A stretch of 64,000 bases of DNA from the NCBI GenBank assembly GCA_039621445.1, contig CP154957.1:40084654-40148653 (forward strand), read 5' to 3'. Below are positions 24,301 to 43,300 of this stretch, one piece after another; position 1 is the stretch's first letter; the number at the start of each line of letters is the position of its first letter. Position numbers and translations under genes: made by a program. Source of the stretch: Euglena gracilis. Lineage: Eukaryota > Euglenida > Euglenophyceae > Euglenales. The notes under the pieces are model-generated. The model did no database searches. It had not been told where the DNA came from and saw only the letters and a program-made list of their open reading frames with translations.

Positions 24301-25770
24301 TCCAAATTTTGCGGGAAGTGTGTAGTGTGGATAATATGGTATATGGTGTATGCGGGGTGCGTTGTAACCCCACCTCCAAAATGATATTGCCCTCCAATAT
24401 ATAACCCTGACCTCCTGGAGACCACGGCTGCTCAATAAATAAACCTCCCCATCGTGGTGAAAGCATAGGAAACAAGAGGGGGGAAACAGCAAAGAAATAT
24501 TGAAAGCATCAAGAAATGGAAAAAAAATCAAAAAGTGGTGAAAAAAAAGCAATAAATGGGTCTGGGACGTGGCGAAGCGCTTCTGCAATCAATTTTTCAT
24601 TTTCTAAATTCTCTTCCAGATTACAACCCCACCCTGGTTTCCAACTTCGGGGGGTCCAAATAATAAACTTCGGGGGTTTTCATCATATCAATTTTCTCTT
24701 TTGAATTTCGTTATTGAAGCTATTTTTAGGGTTACGATGGGGTCATGCAAGTAGTGCACACATACGTTTGCACAGGAGTAGACACATACATTTTCATACA
24801 TACATATACAGATGAAATGTAGGACAATTTTATAAATGTATTTATTTCATTACAGTTATTATATGTCATAAAAAAACATTTTCAGCAATTCTCATTGCAT
24901 TTTGGTTAGCAATGAAGCAATAGGAATGCAATAGGTAAGCAGTAAGTGAGCGATTTTGTGATATCGGCATGCTTTCACCTTCAATCCTCCTCCTGTTTTT
25001 GCAGGATATTGAAACCGAGTTCGAACAAGCATTCAACACCCGCACAAATCCACGTGGCAAAGTCTCTTATCTGGTGTGAAACACTGTGACTTCCAATAAC
25101 CATCCATGCTATCCTTTGCTTATAAGAGATCCTTTTGCTTAAAGCTATTCCAAATTATGCCACCATTTTCAAGGTGACACCCACCAAAGTTTCTTGTGGC
25201 TTATTTCATGATGCCAGAATGAATTTTTCTGATTTGCAATTTTTTTGCAAATTTTTGTGAATAATGAATACCTTGTGCACCATATTGAATCGTTGAATGA
25301 ATGTCCGATTGCTCCCTGCAATTCCTGCACGCAGGAATTGTACGAGTTTTACGCTGAGCAGGGCTTCCCATTCCTGGAACCTCGCTCAGAACTAATGCAG
25401 CTTTTTGCGAGGGATTGCAGTGCTGGCAAAAAAAAAACTGGCTTATTGGTTTCAGTGAGCCATCCTTTGGGTCCCCCATGGGACCCCTGCCACCGGCCTC
25501 TCTGCCGCAATGGACGACGACGCGGCGTTTGAGGCGCTGGTCAAGGCAGTGTGGGACCTCGACCGCAAGCCTCTCACCGCCACCCTCGGCGCCACCCGCA
25601 CCATTCCCAGTGTGCCGGGAGCCTCCCGTGTCCAGAAAATAACATTCGCGGAGGAGCACGGAGATGGGCGACGGCCATTTTCGCGGAAACTCATGGATAT
25701 GGCGGAGGGTTCAGGAAAATTTTGTGCCTTTTTTGCATTTGCTTTGCTTGTGTTTGCCTTTTTTTTTTGA
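21346..25770 (+). CDS. Calcyphosin-like EF-hand protein with degenerate loops (9 exons)
   Basis: Exons: 21346-21416, 22462-22520, 23254-23288, 23408-23485, 23910-23979, 24092-24165, 25005-25073, 25335-25419 and 25460-25770. All phases agree, giving about 283 residues. Segments follow the calcyphosin order: MDAEEVLSKVRRMAVGQNGL at the N-terminus, GQVGESDLRRVFSEL, LLLARFSAGNGALLVDAFMD, QAFATVDVIASGW, DLDALRAAHKATRHPLVL, FEQAFNTRTNPRGKVSY, ELYEFYAEQGFPF and DDAAFEALVKAVW. Calcyphosins are cytosolic or ciliary calcium-binding proteins of about 190-210 residues. The EF-hand loops here lack most acidic ligands, so calcium binding is doubtful. The last exon adds about 75 residues of low-complexity C-terminus. 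The exon 5 acceptor (AAG|GAGGCT) is the least certain. Confidence 0.78.
22785..23060. repeat. G/C-rich block with inverted GGCAGGCACC motifs
   Basis: Lies in the second intron of the calcyphosin-like gene. TAGGGGCAGGCACCCYATAGCACCC-like words occur in direct orientation at about 22818 and 23015. GGTGCCTGCCCCTAGCAGGCACC near 22885 can fold on itself. A GGCGCCAAAGGCGCC palindrome sits at about 22919. Confidence 0.6.
23756..23829. repeat. Alternating (CA)n/(CG)n tract
   Basis: About 70 bp of nearly uninterrupted alternating purine-pyrimidine (ACAC, GCGC, ACAC, GCGC, ACAC) inside an intron. Such a sequence favours Z-DNA. Confidence 0.85.
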
Positions 25771-26810
25771 TGGGATGATGCACGAATATTCTTTTCTTAC
25801 CGAACAAAAAATTGTTTTCCGACCCGGATTTCTCGGGTGCGTGGGTTTTTTGATTTTTCTGAATTTTTTTTTATTTTTCCTCCCAGGCTCCACCCATAAG
25901 GTTCAATGGCTATAGCGGTCCACAGACAAGGTTCTGGCAACACACTTTGGGGCAATCAACATCTAAATTTTAAATTTTATTTAAATCTTGATTTAAATGA
26001 AACCTTAAATCTGAAAAAAATTCTGGACAAAAGGTTGTTTTTTGTTATTTTACGTCGTCATAAACATTTTGGTTTGGGTGCAAGGGAGGTTCCACGTTGG
26101 ATTGCAAAGTTGAGGGGGGGATGCTTTTTGACACTTTTTTTATTTATGCAATTCTTCGCATTTTTGACCATTTTTTTTGTTTTTTTTGCATTTTTTTATA
26201 AAAAAAATCGACTCCATGATTATGATTCCATCCATTGTTAATTTTCATGGATATATTTTGGCCTCGCCCAGCAAGGAAATGGGAGGAACCCATGCTTCAG
26301 CCCCCAGCGGCCCCTCTGCCAGCCACCCACGCTACCCACCCTGAAGTTACAGACAACAACGCTGCAAATGGATCCAGGGTTGGGTCCATTGTTTCATTTA
26401 ACCCAGGGTTGTTGAAAATGGTCAGGTGGGTTTGCGCTCCTGGACTCCTTGGGGCCAGATTTATGCCGGCACAGCCAGATGCCAGGCCGGCATACGTCGT
26501 TTGGGGTTTATGGCAAACGTTGGGTGGTTTGTGCATGAGACCCCTTTGGGGGAGGGGTCACCTGAGTCGGGCCAGAAAAACAGTGCCACGATGCCACCGT
26601 GCCACTGTCACTGGCGCATCTGTGGTCATAGCATGAGTTCCAGGCTTTGGGTGAACGTTCCTGGCAAATGTTATTCCGACGTGAAATAGCACAAAAAAAT
26701 AATTGTGTACAAAAAACACAGTGTATTTTTTTTAAAAGCGGGCGACGTCTCGCATGTGCCATACAGCGCGGGCCACCCTGGGGCAGCCGGCGTTTACTGA
26801 CACTGGCAAG
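25771..26810. other. Spacer between calcyphosin-like gene and cyclophilin
   Basis: The first part is T-rich and AT-rich. A moderately GC-rich patch at 26270-26640 has an open frame but no recognisable protein or clear splice signals. The region just upstream of 26811 should hold the cyclophilin 5' UTR and promoter, but no element is identifiable. Confidence 0.5.
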
Positions 26811-33992
<7,182 letters not shown>

Positions 33993-34491
33993 GCCGCCCC
34001 ACTTCTGCCCGCCGACCCCTGCCTCCCCTCCCCCGGCTGCCCACCCTCCCGCCCTTCCCACGCCTGTTTTCCCGGGCTGGAGGTCCCACCTCTGCTGCAT
34101 GTTTCACATCTCCGCTGTCCCAACCCGCCCTCTCTGTATGTGTCCTCTCTGACCTCTAACGCCATCGTTGAGTGTGTGGTTCTTGGCGTAGGGACAGCCC
34201 TGTGAGCTCCTTCCAGCAGCTGAAAGCAACACAGAACGGAACGGTATTTCGGTGGGAAATGGGTGTTTCAGTGTCATGTACCAAGGTTGTAGCCATCCAC
34301 CACCTCATGAAGCAGAGCAGCGACTCGGGGGGGGGGGGGGGGCAGGTGCTTGGGTGGTCCAGGCATACCAGACGATGCACATAAAGCCCCATTCTTCACT
34401 CCAATCTGGGTCCCATTTGTTGTGGCGCTGCAGTTTACGGCTTGCCAGGTCAGCATCGTTATGTTGTGATTTTCTCCCCTCCCCAGTCTCC
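33993..34491. other. Intergenic spacer
   Basis: The spacer between the cyclophilin stop and the secreted-protein start is about 500 bp. It begins CT-rich, a plausible 3' UTR and then promoter region. A run of 18 G lies near 34328. CCCCAG just before the ATG could be the acceptor of an intron in the 5' UTR. Confidence 0.5.
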
Positions 34492-35772
34492 ATGTGGTTG
34501 TTGGCGCTGTTTCTCCTCGGCCTTGCAGCCCCCTCTCTGACTGCCAATCAGACGTGTGCCCTGCCCCCTCTCATTGGCGACATAAACAATGTTCGGCCTT
34601 CAGACAAGGTCTGGGTTTTCCTTATGTTGGGGATTGGGGGAAAGCTTTTTTGGAGTTTTTTGGATTGACTGTTTGTCTCCTGCTCCCCCAGATGTGAAGC
34701 AGATGTGAAAAACCGCGGAAAAAATTTCGGTTTGGCTTTTTCCTCATCCCAACCTGTGCCTCCAAAGGGTTAGGGGAGTGATTGACTAGTTTCCAAAGTG
34801 GTTGATTAGTTGGTTTTTCAAAAAAAAATAACACAGAAAGTAATATCCCCTCTTTTGATCAGCAGCTGCGTATGATTTCCCTTTGGACTGGAGGGTTGTC
34901 TTTTCCCTGGGTCGATTTCTTGCCTCCAGTGCTTCGAATTGGATCCATCAAGAGCCTTGCTGTGGAGTAATTTGCCTTGGGAGTCAGTACTTTTTTTCTA
35001 TCCCTGCTTTTAGCATGGCGCCGCCTTTTTAAGGAACCGAAACTGATTGTGCTGCAGGGATGGGTATTGTTACATCACCGTCTCCGACGGCACGGAGTAC
35101 TGCTACTACTACCCGTCCACGGGCTACCAGTGCGTATATGGGACGACACAAGACCCGACCCACCGCAATTTATCTGCGTGTAATTACATGGGTGTGTGAT
35201 TTCTAACGGACAAAGTGCAAAATTTTCAGCACGATAAAAATGCACCCCAAGGTGAGCATCGTGTTGATTTTTTGGGTGACGTGATTCTTTTAGAATTTGA
35301 TGACAGTTTGGTGTGTTCTTTTCCCTCGGAATGATATTGTTTTTTTCCTCCCACCACACTCCAAGGGAAAATATACAGACAGGCAGGCTGACTGACTGAC
35401 TGACTGACTGACTGACTGACTGACTGACTGACTGACTGACTGACTGACAGCCAGCCAGGCATACATATATGCATGCACACATGCATACATACATACATAC
35501 ATACATACATACATACATACATACATGCATGCATGCATGCATACATACATACATACATACATACATACATACATACATACATACATACATACATACATAC
35601 ATACATACATACATACATACATACATTACGTACATACATACATACATACATATGCATGTGTATGTATGTATGCATGCATGCATGCATACATACATACATA
35701 CATACATACATACATGCATACATACATACATACATACATACATACATACATACATACATACATACATACATG

Positions 35773-35804
<32 letters not shown>

Positions 35805-35940
35805 CATATTGTGCATACACACATACATACATATGTGCATGCATGCATATGCATGCATGCATACATACGTACGTACGCACGTGCGTACGTATGTACATTC
35901 TATTTGACCCCCCGGAGGGCAAGTAAAGCCTTGCTGCCAT

Positions 35941-35991
<51 letters not shown>

Positions 35992-38900
35992 GGGCCCAGT
36001 TGTCAATTGCCCAATTTTTTTGAGTCGCCCTGCCAATGCAATTTCACCGCTTTTTTTTTTGGCGTCGGCAGAGGTGAACAAGAAAATTTTGGTGCTCAAA
36101 TTTTGGGACAGTGGCAATTAAAGAAAATTCAGTACAGTTGCTGAATTGGAGGTGCAGCCCGTGTTCACTGGGCCACTGTTCTTTCTCGTCCTCTTTCTGT
36201 CCCGCCACCCCAGGGGTGTGCTACGTCGTGGTCGGCGGGGGCGAGGAGGTCTGCTACTACTCCGCACCGTACGGCTACGACTGCTACTATGAGCCACTGC
36301 CACAGTACCTCGCCAACATGTCCTCGTGTGACAACCTGAAGGTGGCACCGGCCTTTCCACTGGCCCCCGTCAGGGGGGAACAAATGAGTCTTTTTTGCAT
36401 CTCTTGGGTGATTCCCTGTGGTTTTTTTTGTGGTTTTGTGTTTTCATTTGTTTTTCCATTTTGCGCTTTTTGTGTGTGTTTGTGTTTCTTTGCGTTTTTT
36501 TTTTTTTTGCGTTGTCACGTTCCCCAATCCCCGCTGCCCTGCACCCTGGCAACCCTGCCCTTCTCCCACCCCCACGCCTCCACGCAGGCCAACTCTCCGC
36601 CAGAGATCACATTCGCCCTCGGCAACACACGCGAAATGCTGGAAGGAGCGGAGCTGTGGGTCCCCGACCTCTCTGTCACCGACGTCGACGCCCGGGAGAG
36701 CGAGGCAGACGGCCGTGGCTTCATGCTGGTCACCCTGACGGTGCTGCCCTCGAGCTGCCAAAAACACAGCTTCAATGTGATCCTCGCCATTTTGGCAAAG
36801 ACAAAAAGCCCGGCCCTATTTTCCTTGATTTGGTGGGTCGTAAAGACCAGACTTTGTAATATTTTTAAGATCCAGATTAAAAGGCCAAAGAATTGAGCGA
36901 TAACCGAAAAAAATATTGATTCAAACCAAATTTATGATAATTATGTGTATGAAAATCTTGACTCAATTCAATTTGTTTCCTAAAATGACTGGAAAGGATT
37001 CTCAATCTCAAAGTTCGGGTGCTCAGTGCAAAAACAATGCTTTGGTGAACGAAACAAGGTTCCTAAAATGGCTGCAAACACACATTTTTCTCACCTGTCA
37101 TGGCACATCCACAAACTCACTGCCAGCTGCATACATCACACACATCCACACATGCACAGCATATGCGGCACACATGTGCTCACACACACACACACACACA
37201 CACTCACTCACTCACTCACTCACTCACTCACTCACTCACTCACTCACTCACTCACTCACTCACTCACTCACTCACTCACTCACTCACTCACTCACTCACT
37301 CACTCACTCACTCACTCACTCACTCACTCACTCACTCACTCACTCACTCACTCACTCACTCACTCACTCTCAGACACACGCACACGGCGCATGCACATGC
37401 CCCCGCAAACACATCTGCACCTACCACCGTTCCACCAGTATGTCGCCTCGCCCTGTGGCAAGTCCCCGCCTCACCACAGGCCACCCACGGGTTCGTCAAG
37501 CTGGACCCCAACGCCACCAACTTGACTGCCCAGCAGGAGACAGACGCGTGGTTCGTGCTCAACAATGCGAAGGAGTACGGCGGCATGGACTGGGCGATGG
37601 GCGCCCCGGCGACCTACGCGACGCAGCTGAGCTTCCAAGCGCGCATGGACCCCCTGCTGAAGGTGGAGCCCGTCTGTGTGTGAATCCCCAAAACGCAATG
37701 GGGTCGACCCTTTCCTTGGGCGTTCCTTGGGCGGGTGAGGGTCCGACCCCCTCCCCACCAGGCCTTCCCGAATTTTAGGAGGCGCCGTTTGTTTTGGTCA
37801 AAAAAATTTTTTGCGCGGTATTGTGCTGGGTGTGTTTCTGGTGACGTTTGAGCTTGTGAACCCTGGGACCTCTTCCCAGTGGGCCGATGCATTCGCCCCC
37901 CCACCCTGACCCACAGGTACTGAAGGCGGTGGTGCTGCAACCGACACAGTATTTCAATACCCAATACAACGGCGGGGCCACCCTCTCGCTGGTGGTGTAT
38001 GTCAACGACCAGGGCAACACCGGCGGGGCGGCGGAGTCCGACACCAAGACCCTGGCGGTGACGGTCATTGGTACGCTGCCGCCTCCCGTGCCTCATGCCT
38101 CGACAAATGAACCGGTTGGGAAGTCCTGAACTCTGATTTACGGACAGGATGAGATTGATTTCAAATAATATCCCCCTCTCAAACATAATGCATTGTGTAA
38201 CATTGTTGCAAATATTCAAATCACATCCCCCCCCCCAGTAATAATCCCCTGGCACACAAATAATACATCCCTCCTTGAAGGTACAGGCATTTTCTAGAAG
38301 TTGAAAAGTCATCAAAAATAGTTAAAAGGAGTTGAATAAATTTGGTGGTAATTTTGTTTTCAGAGAAAGATCAGGAGAGTCGTGGGATATTTGGGATATT
38401 GAAGGCATTTTTGTGGAATGGATTTTACTGCTATAAATGGCCCGGAAAAAAAATGCATTTTTACGTCCACAGAATGTTTTGTTTAAATTTTCCGGGTCGA
38501 GGCACAACAGTTGCCCCAGGTATGGGTGAAGGTCCATTGACCCCAAAACATTCTCATTCCAAGAGGAGAATATCAATTATTTTGTTCTTTGAGTTTTTCT
38601 CATTCACCAAGCGGTTTGATTTTTGCTTTTTTGGAGAAACGTCGCGTCTTAATTCACTTTACCCGGGCGAGTATGCCCTCATCGATATGCTCATAGGTCT
38701 CAGACATCGCGTTGAGGTGGTATGATGTGGAGACAGTGTGGTCAACGTTCACGCACATGTGTTTTGTTTGGCCAACGGGCTGGTTGCAGCTGATTTGTGT
38801 CGTCAAGAAAGGAAGCCATCTCTGCATCTCGCATTCTCCAGCCGTCAACAATCCTCCCATCATCACCGCCCCGAACCAGACTGCTGTGAACGAAGACACA

Positions 38901-40300
38901 CTGATGACATTCACGTGTGCACCTGCTTTGATGCAAAGGGAGAGGCTAAAGGACTTGCACAGCTTTCCCTGTTGTGTGTGTGTGTGTGTGTGCGTGTGGT
39001 GTGCTTGTTTTGTTGCCCTTTTGCCCTTGCCCAATTATCTCTGTCTTTTGCAGTGGGATTTCCGTTTGGGACCCGGATGTCAATGAAAGGCAGCCAAGTA
39101 CCCTCAACGTCACTCTGTCTGTCATGAAGGGCACTCTCTACGTGGCCACCGTGATCCCCAAAACCATTGTCGTATGTGTTTAGCCGGAATGCAGCCAGTA
39201 TCATTGAGTAACTTTTCCTCTCATTCGACGCTCTTTTTTTCTGGAAATGAAATTGAGCAATAAAGATGAAAAGTTAACCGAAGGAAAAGAGGTGGAGTAT
39301 CCTACTGCAAGCCCAACCATTCTTTACTCTTGAGTAATTGTCTTGTCAGTTGTGCCATTTGCAAAAAAAAAAAAGAACTGAATATGGAATAGTAGAAGTT
39401 GCCCCACGGAGAGTTGGTAAAAAAAATGTCTGGGCACCACAGGTGGGCCCGAATAACCAGTACACCCTCAGCATGACGAACACAATGGCCCTCCTCAACG
39501 CCGCCCTCGCCACCCTGACGTACATGCCGGCCGCAGACGAGAACGACGACACGGGGGTGGACCAGCTGACCATCGTGGTGGACGACATGGGGCACTGGGG
39601 CCTCTCCTACGGCCCCGCGGATCGCATTGCGACGGCGGTGGTCCCGCTCCACGTGATCCGTATGCGTTCTAATTTTCTTCTGGATTGCTGTATGCATAAC
39701 ACCCCTGATGAAAGACACAGTGAAAGAAGGGTATCCAAAATCAGCCTGTCTTTTATGAGGAACACTGGCCAAAGTCGGAACCCTTAACCTAACCTAACAC
39801 CCCCCATCCCCCCCTCCCCCCATCATCATCCTCATCCTCTTCCCACCCTCCTAAGCCCAACCTTAAAATAATCCAGCTGAAAGGACTCGCCTTTGTTATT
39901 CATTTAGGGGGAGGCTTAAAACCAGATCCCTTTGGAACTTTCATAAAAGTTATGATTTGTGCAAAGTTTTAGAGTAAGGGCTGCCATCCTGTGCGCCCAC
40001 ACCCAGGGCTGAACAGGAACCCCCCCCACAAGCGCCAGAATTTTCCTTTGGTGCTTTCATCCCTGAATGAATTTTGCCATTTTGTGCAAAGTGCCATCCC
40101 AGGCGGGGGTGCTCGACCCCCCTCCCCACTCCCACTACCATGCCTTCCTGTTCCATATGTGGGGTGTCATCAATTTTGGCAGGGTTTTTTTTATCGTTGC
40201 ATTTAAATCTCAAAATTCCAGGTGCTAATTGTATCCGGATCTTTCTGGAAGGTGTGGGGCCTTTCATCAAGGGATGTCGTAGCGGAGGGGTGTTTGCATA

Positions 40301-40350
<50 letters not shown>

Positions 40351-43300
40351 CTCCTCTCTCTCTCTCTCTCCCAGACTGTTGCTTTTGTTTTTGATTCTCT
40401 CTCTCTGTGTGTGTGTGTGGGTGGGTGGGTGGGTGGGTGGATGGGTGGGTGGGTGGGTGGGTGGGTGGGTGGGTGCGCGCGCGTGCACGTATGCAGAGAG
40501 GGCACAGGTGATGCGTGCCTTTGCAGTCTGTAAATGTTATGGATTGCAGGAATTTTCTGATTTTGCATTGTCTCTCATGTTCACAGCCGTCAACGACCAC
40601 CCAGTGCTGTTCGCTCCACCTTTTTTCTATACCGACGAGGACACCGCCTTGTATGGGCTAAACATGACCGTCAGCGACGTAGACACGTTCGATGGGATCA
40701 CGGTATGTGATGCTTCTGACGATCGAAAACTCTGAGGCATGCCACGTAGGACCCGGCCTTTGTCATCAGATTGGCAGAACCCCATCCAGCAACCAGGGAA
40801 CATCCACTAATCATTGGTTGCAGTTGTTGCAGCCCGTTGCATATGGGGCAGGCTTTGAAGACTCTCATTCCTGAGACTCCCCCTTCCCCCCCAAACAATC
40901 AGTTGATCAGTGGTCTACCCCCCCCCTCAGGGGGAAGGGCATGACTGACTGTTTTTTTCAGAGTGACTGACTGGCGTTGGGCCCCCCCATAGGACGTTGC
41001 AAAAAAAAACCATTTTCTTCACATTTGCAGTCAATTTTCCCTTGGATCCCAAAATGGCCGACCAGGGGGGGGGGGGGGGGTAGTGACTGGCTGACGGTAC
41101 AAATTTGTGTCTTCCCGCCGTCCTGCCCCAAATTTAAGCAACCTGGTTCTCAATTTTTTTGGGCTTCAGCCAACTGGCCTCAGGGGTTCGTAGGGTTTGG
41201 GGATTGCTTGAATTTGGGTTTCAATGGAGCTACCTAGGGGTTGTTTAATTTTGGGTTTTGTTTGAGTTTTGGGTTTTTATTTACAGTTTTTGAATTTTAT
41301 ATTTTTTTACAAAACGTCCTCAGTCACCACATCCCAACGGTCTCTCTGTTACATCTCATTCATGTCATTTCCGACACATTGTCTGACTCTGATTCTGTAG
41401 CCACATCCTCATGGGGTTTTTGTTTAAATTTGGATTTTTGGTGGTGTCTGAGGGGTTGGAGGGCAGGTCACACCAGGGCACCCAACCAACCCAACACGGT
41501 GGATAAAATGGACGGCTTGATTGTGGGGGAAATTTTTGACCCCAAAATTGACCCCCCCCCCGGGGGGGAAGGAAAGCCCAAAACAGAAGTTTGAATTCCC
41601 AGCGAGTATGGGGTCGAACAGTTATTGGGAGTGAAGGGGCTTTACCAGACAGAAGCCAAACTGCATCTAGGGGGGTTAGGGGGTCCTGGGTGGGCGGGGG
41701 GGGGGGGACCCGGACAATTATTGGGAGTTGCTCCAAAAAAAAGGGCAAGAAGCGGAATGCAGCGCCAGGCCTTAAACCAGCCAGAAGCCATCTGAGTGCA
41801 TCCAAGGGGGGGCACCCCGCCTCCAACGGTCTTCAAAAAAAAAAACCTGGTGGGGAGGTCCCTCCCCCCGGCCCTCCCCCCCAGGTGCGCATTGCGGTGC
41901 TGAACGGCACGCTGGCCATCCCGTCGCTGGGCCTCGCCCCCAACCGCAGCCTCACCTTCACCGACAACCTCCGCAACCTGACCGCCTTCCTCTCCCGCGC
42001 CGTCTACATGCGTATGCCCCGGGGCCGCACGGTCCAGAGCGCATGATTGCTCGGTGCGGCATTGTTCCGATCGATGGCAAACAAAGGAGATGGAAGGCCG
42101 GTCGGAGAAGCATCGCGGCTTTGGCTTCTATGCCGTAGATTCCTTTAACACCGGTGTGACCCCGGGGGGGGGGGGTGGGTGGGTTTTCGAGAGTGGGTGG
42201 GCGGGTTTGGGCCCAGGAAAACGTACCCACCCCCTGGGGGTCTCTAAGTGAATCTATGTTCTAGAAACCTTTTTGGGGGGTTCACATGTAACACCTCTCC
42301 CCCCCAGCGGACCGGTACTTCAACGGGGTGGACCAGCTCATCGTGGACATCACCGACAGCCAAGCACCTGTGAAATGGCCTGGCGTGACTGCGAATGACT
42401 GGGCGTCTCTGGGTCTGAGATTCTGGATGACCATGACCAAAGGCGCTTGCCAGTCAACCAGCCGTTCAACAGCACAATGCCGACCCGCTATGTCCCGATC
42501 CTCGTCGAAGGTGTGGAGTGTGTGCACTGTTTTTTGGAAGTGCCGTTCCCCATGTGATGGGAAGAGTGACGCTGTGGTGAGGGGGGTGGTAGCTCGAGTG
42601 TTGGTTTTTGCCAGGGGATGGGTTTGTCACAGACAAAACCGATTCCACCACAAAATACAATTGTGTGATATATCTCTTTCTCCCGTATAGCATTTTTGGG
42701 TTGAGCACCTCAACCAATCAACGATAATTATTTTTGTATTCCAAGTTCTTTTCTGGTTCTTTCTTTTTGAATTCCACAATACAAAATGAATGGATTATGG
42801 ACAGATAGCTTTGATAGCTTTAATGGTGACAACTCAGAGGGGGGGGGATATTGCCAAACGGTAGCCTGGGGGGGGGGTAGTGGGTAGTCGGCCGACTAGT
42901 CGGCTGACTACCCAATTGGTCGGCCGACTAGTCGGCGGACCCATTGGGTAGTCGGCCGACTAGTCGGCCGACTACCCACTCTAATGTACTAACGGGTCAA
43001 AACCGCCGACTTTTAAGCCCCCCCCTGGGAATTTTTTTTGGTCTAAATCACCTCAACACCAGTCAAAACCCACCCAAATGGCTCCAGAACCCCCCAATCG
43101 GGGGTGAATATGCAAAAAAAAATTGGGGGAAAATGTCCATTTTGGGCCATTTTTGACAAAAGTACACCTCTCCCCATTGAATTTTCAATATAAGTCAAAA
43201 TTTGCACAAAGAAAGGTCTTATTAAGCCAAGTCTATTGCCAACACAGAAGGGATTTTGTTATTTGAGGGGGGGGGGTGCGGGGGGGGGGGGCGGAGCCCC

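Noticed and set aside
26235-26640. 133-codon open frame in a GC-richer patch
   Set aside because: No recognisable domain, no clear splice context and a composition like neighbouring spacer; kept as spacer.
35075-35866. 263-codon - strand frame of Met-Tyr-Val-Cys repeats
   Set aside because: Translation of the (CATA)n microsatellite; an exon of the secreted-protein gene lies on the opposite strand at its end.
39785-39800. CCTAACCTAAC as a telomere-like sequence
   Set aside because: Only two units, in an intron; far too short.
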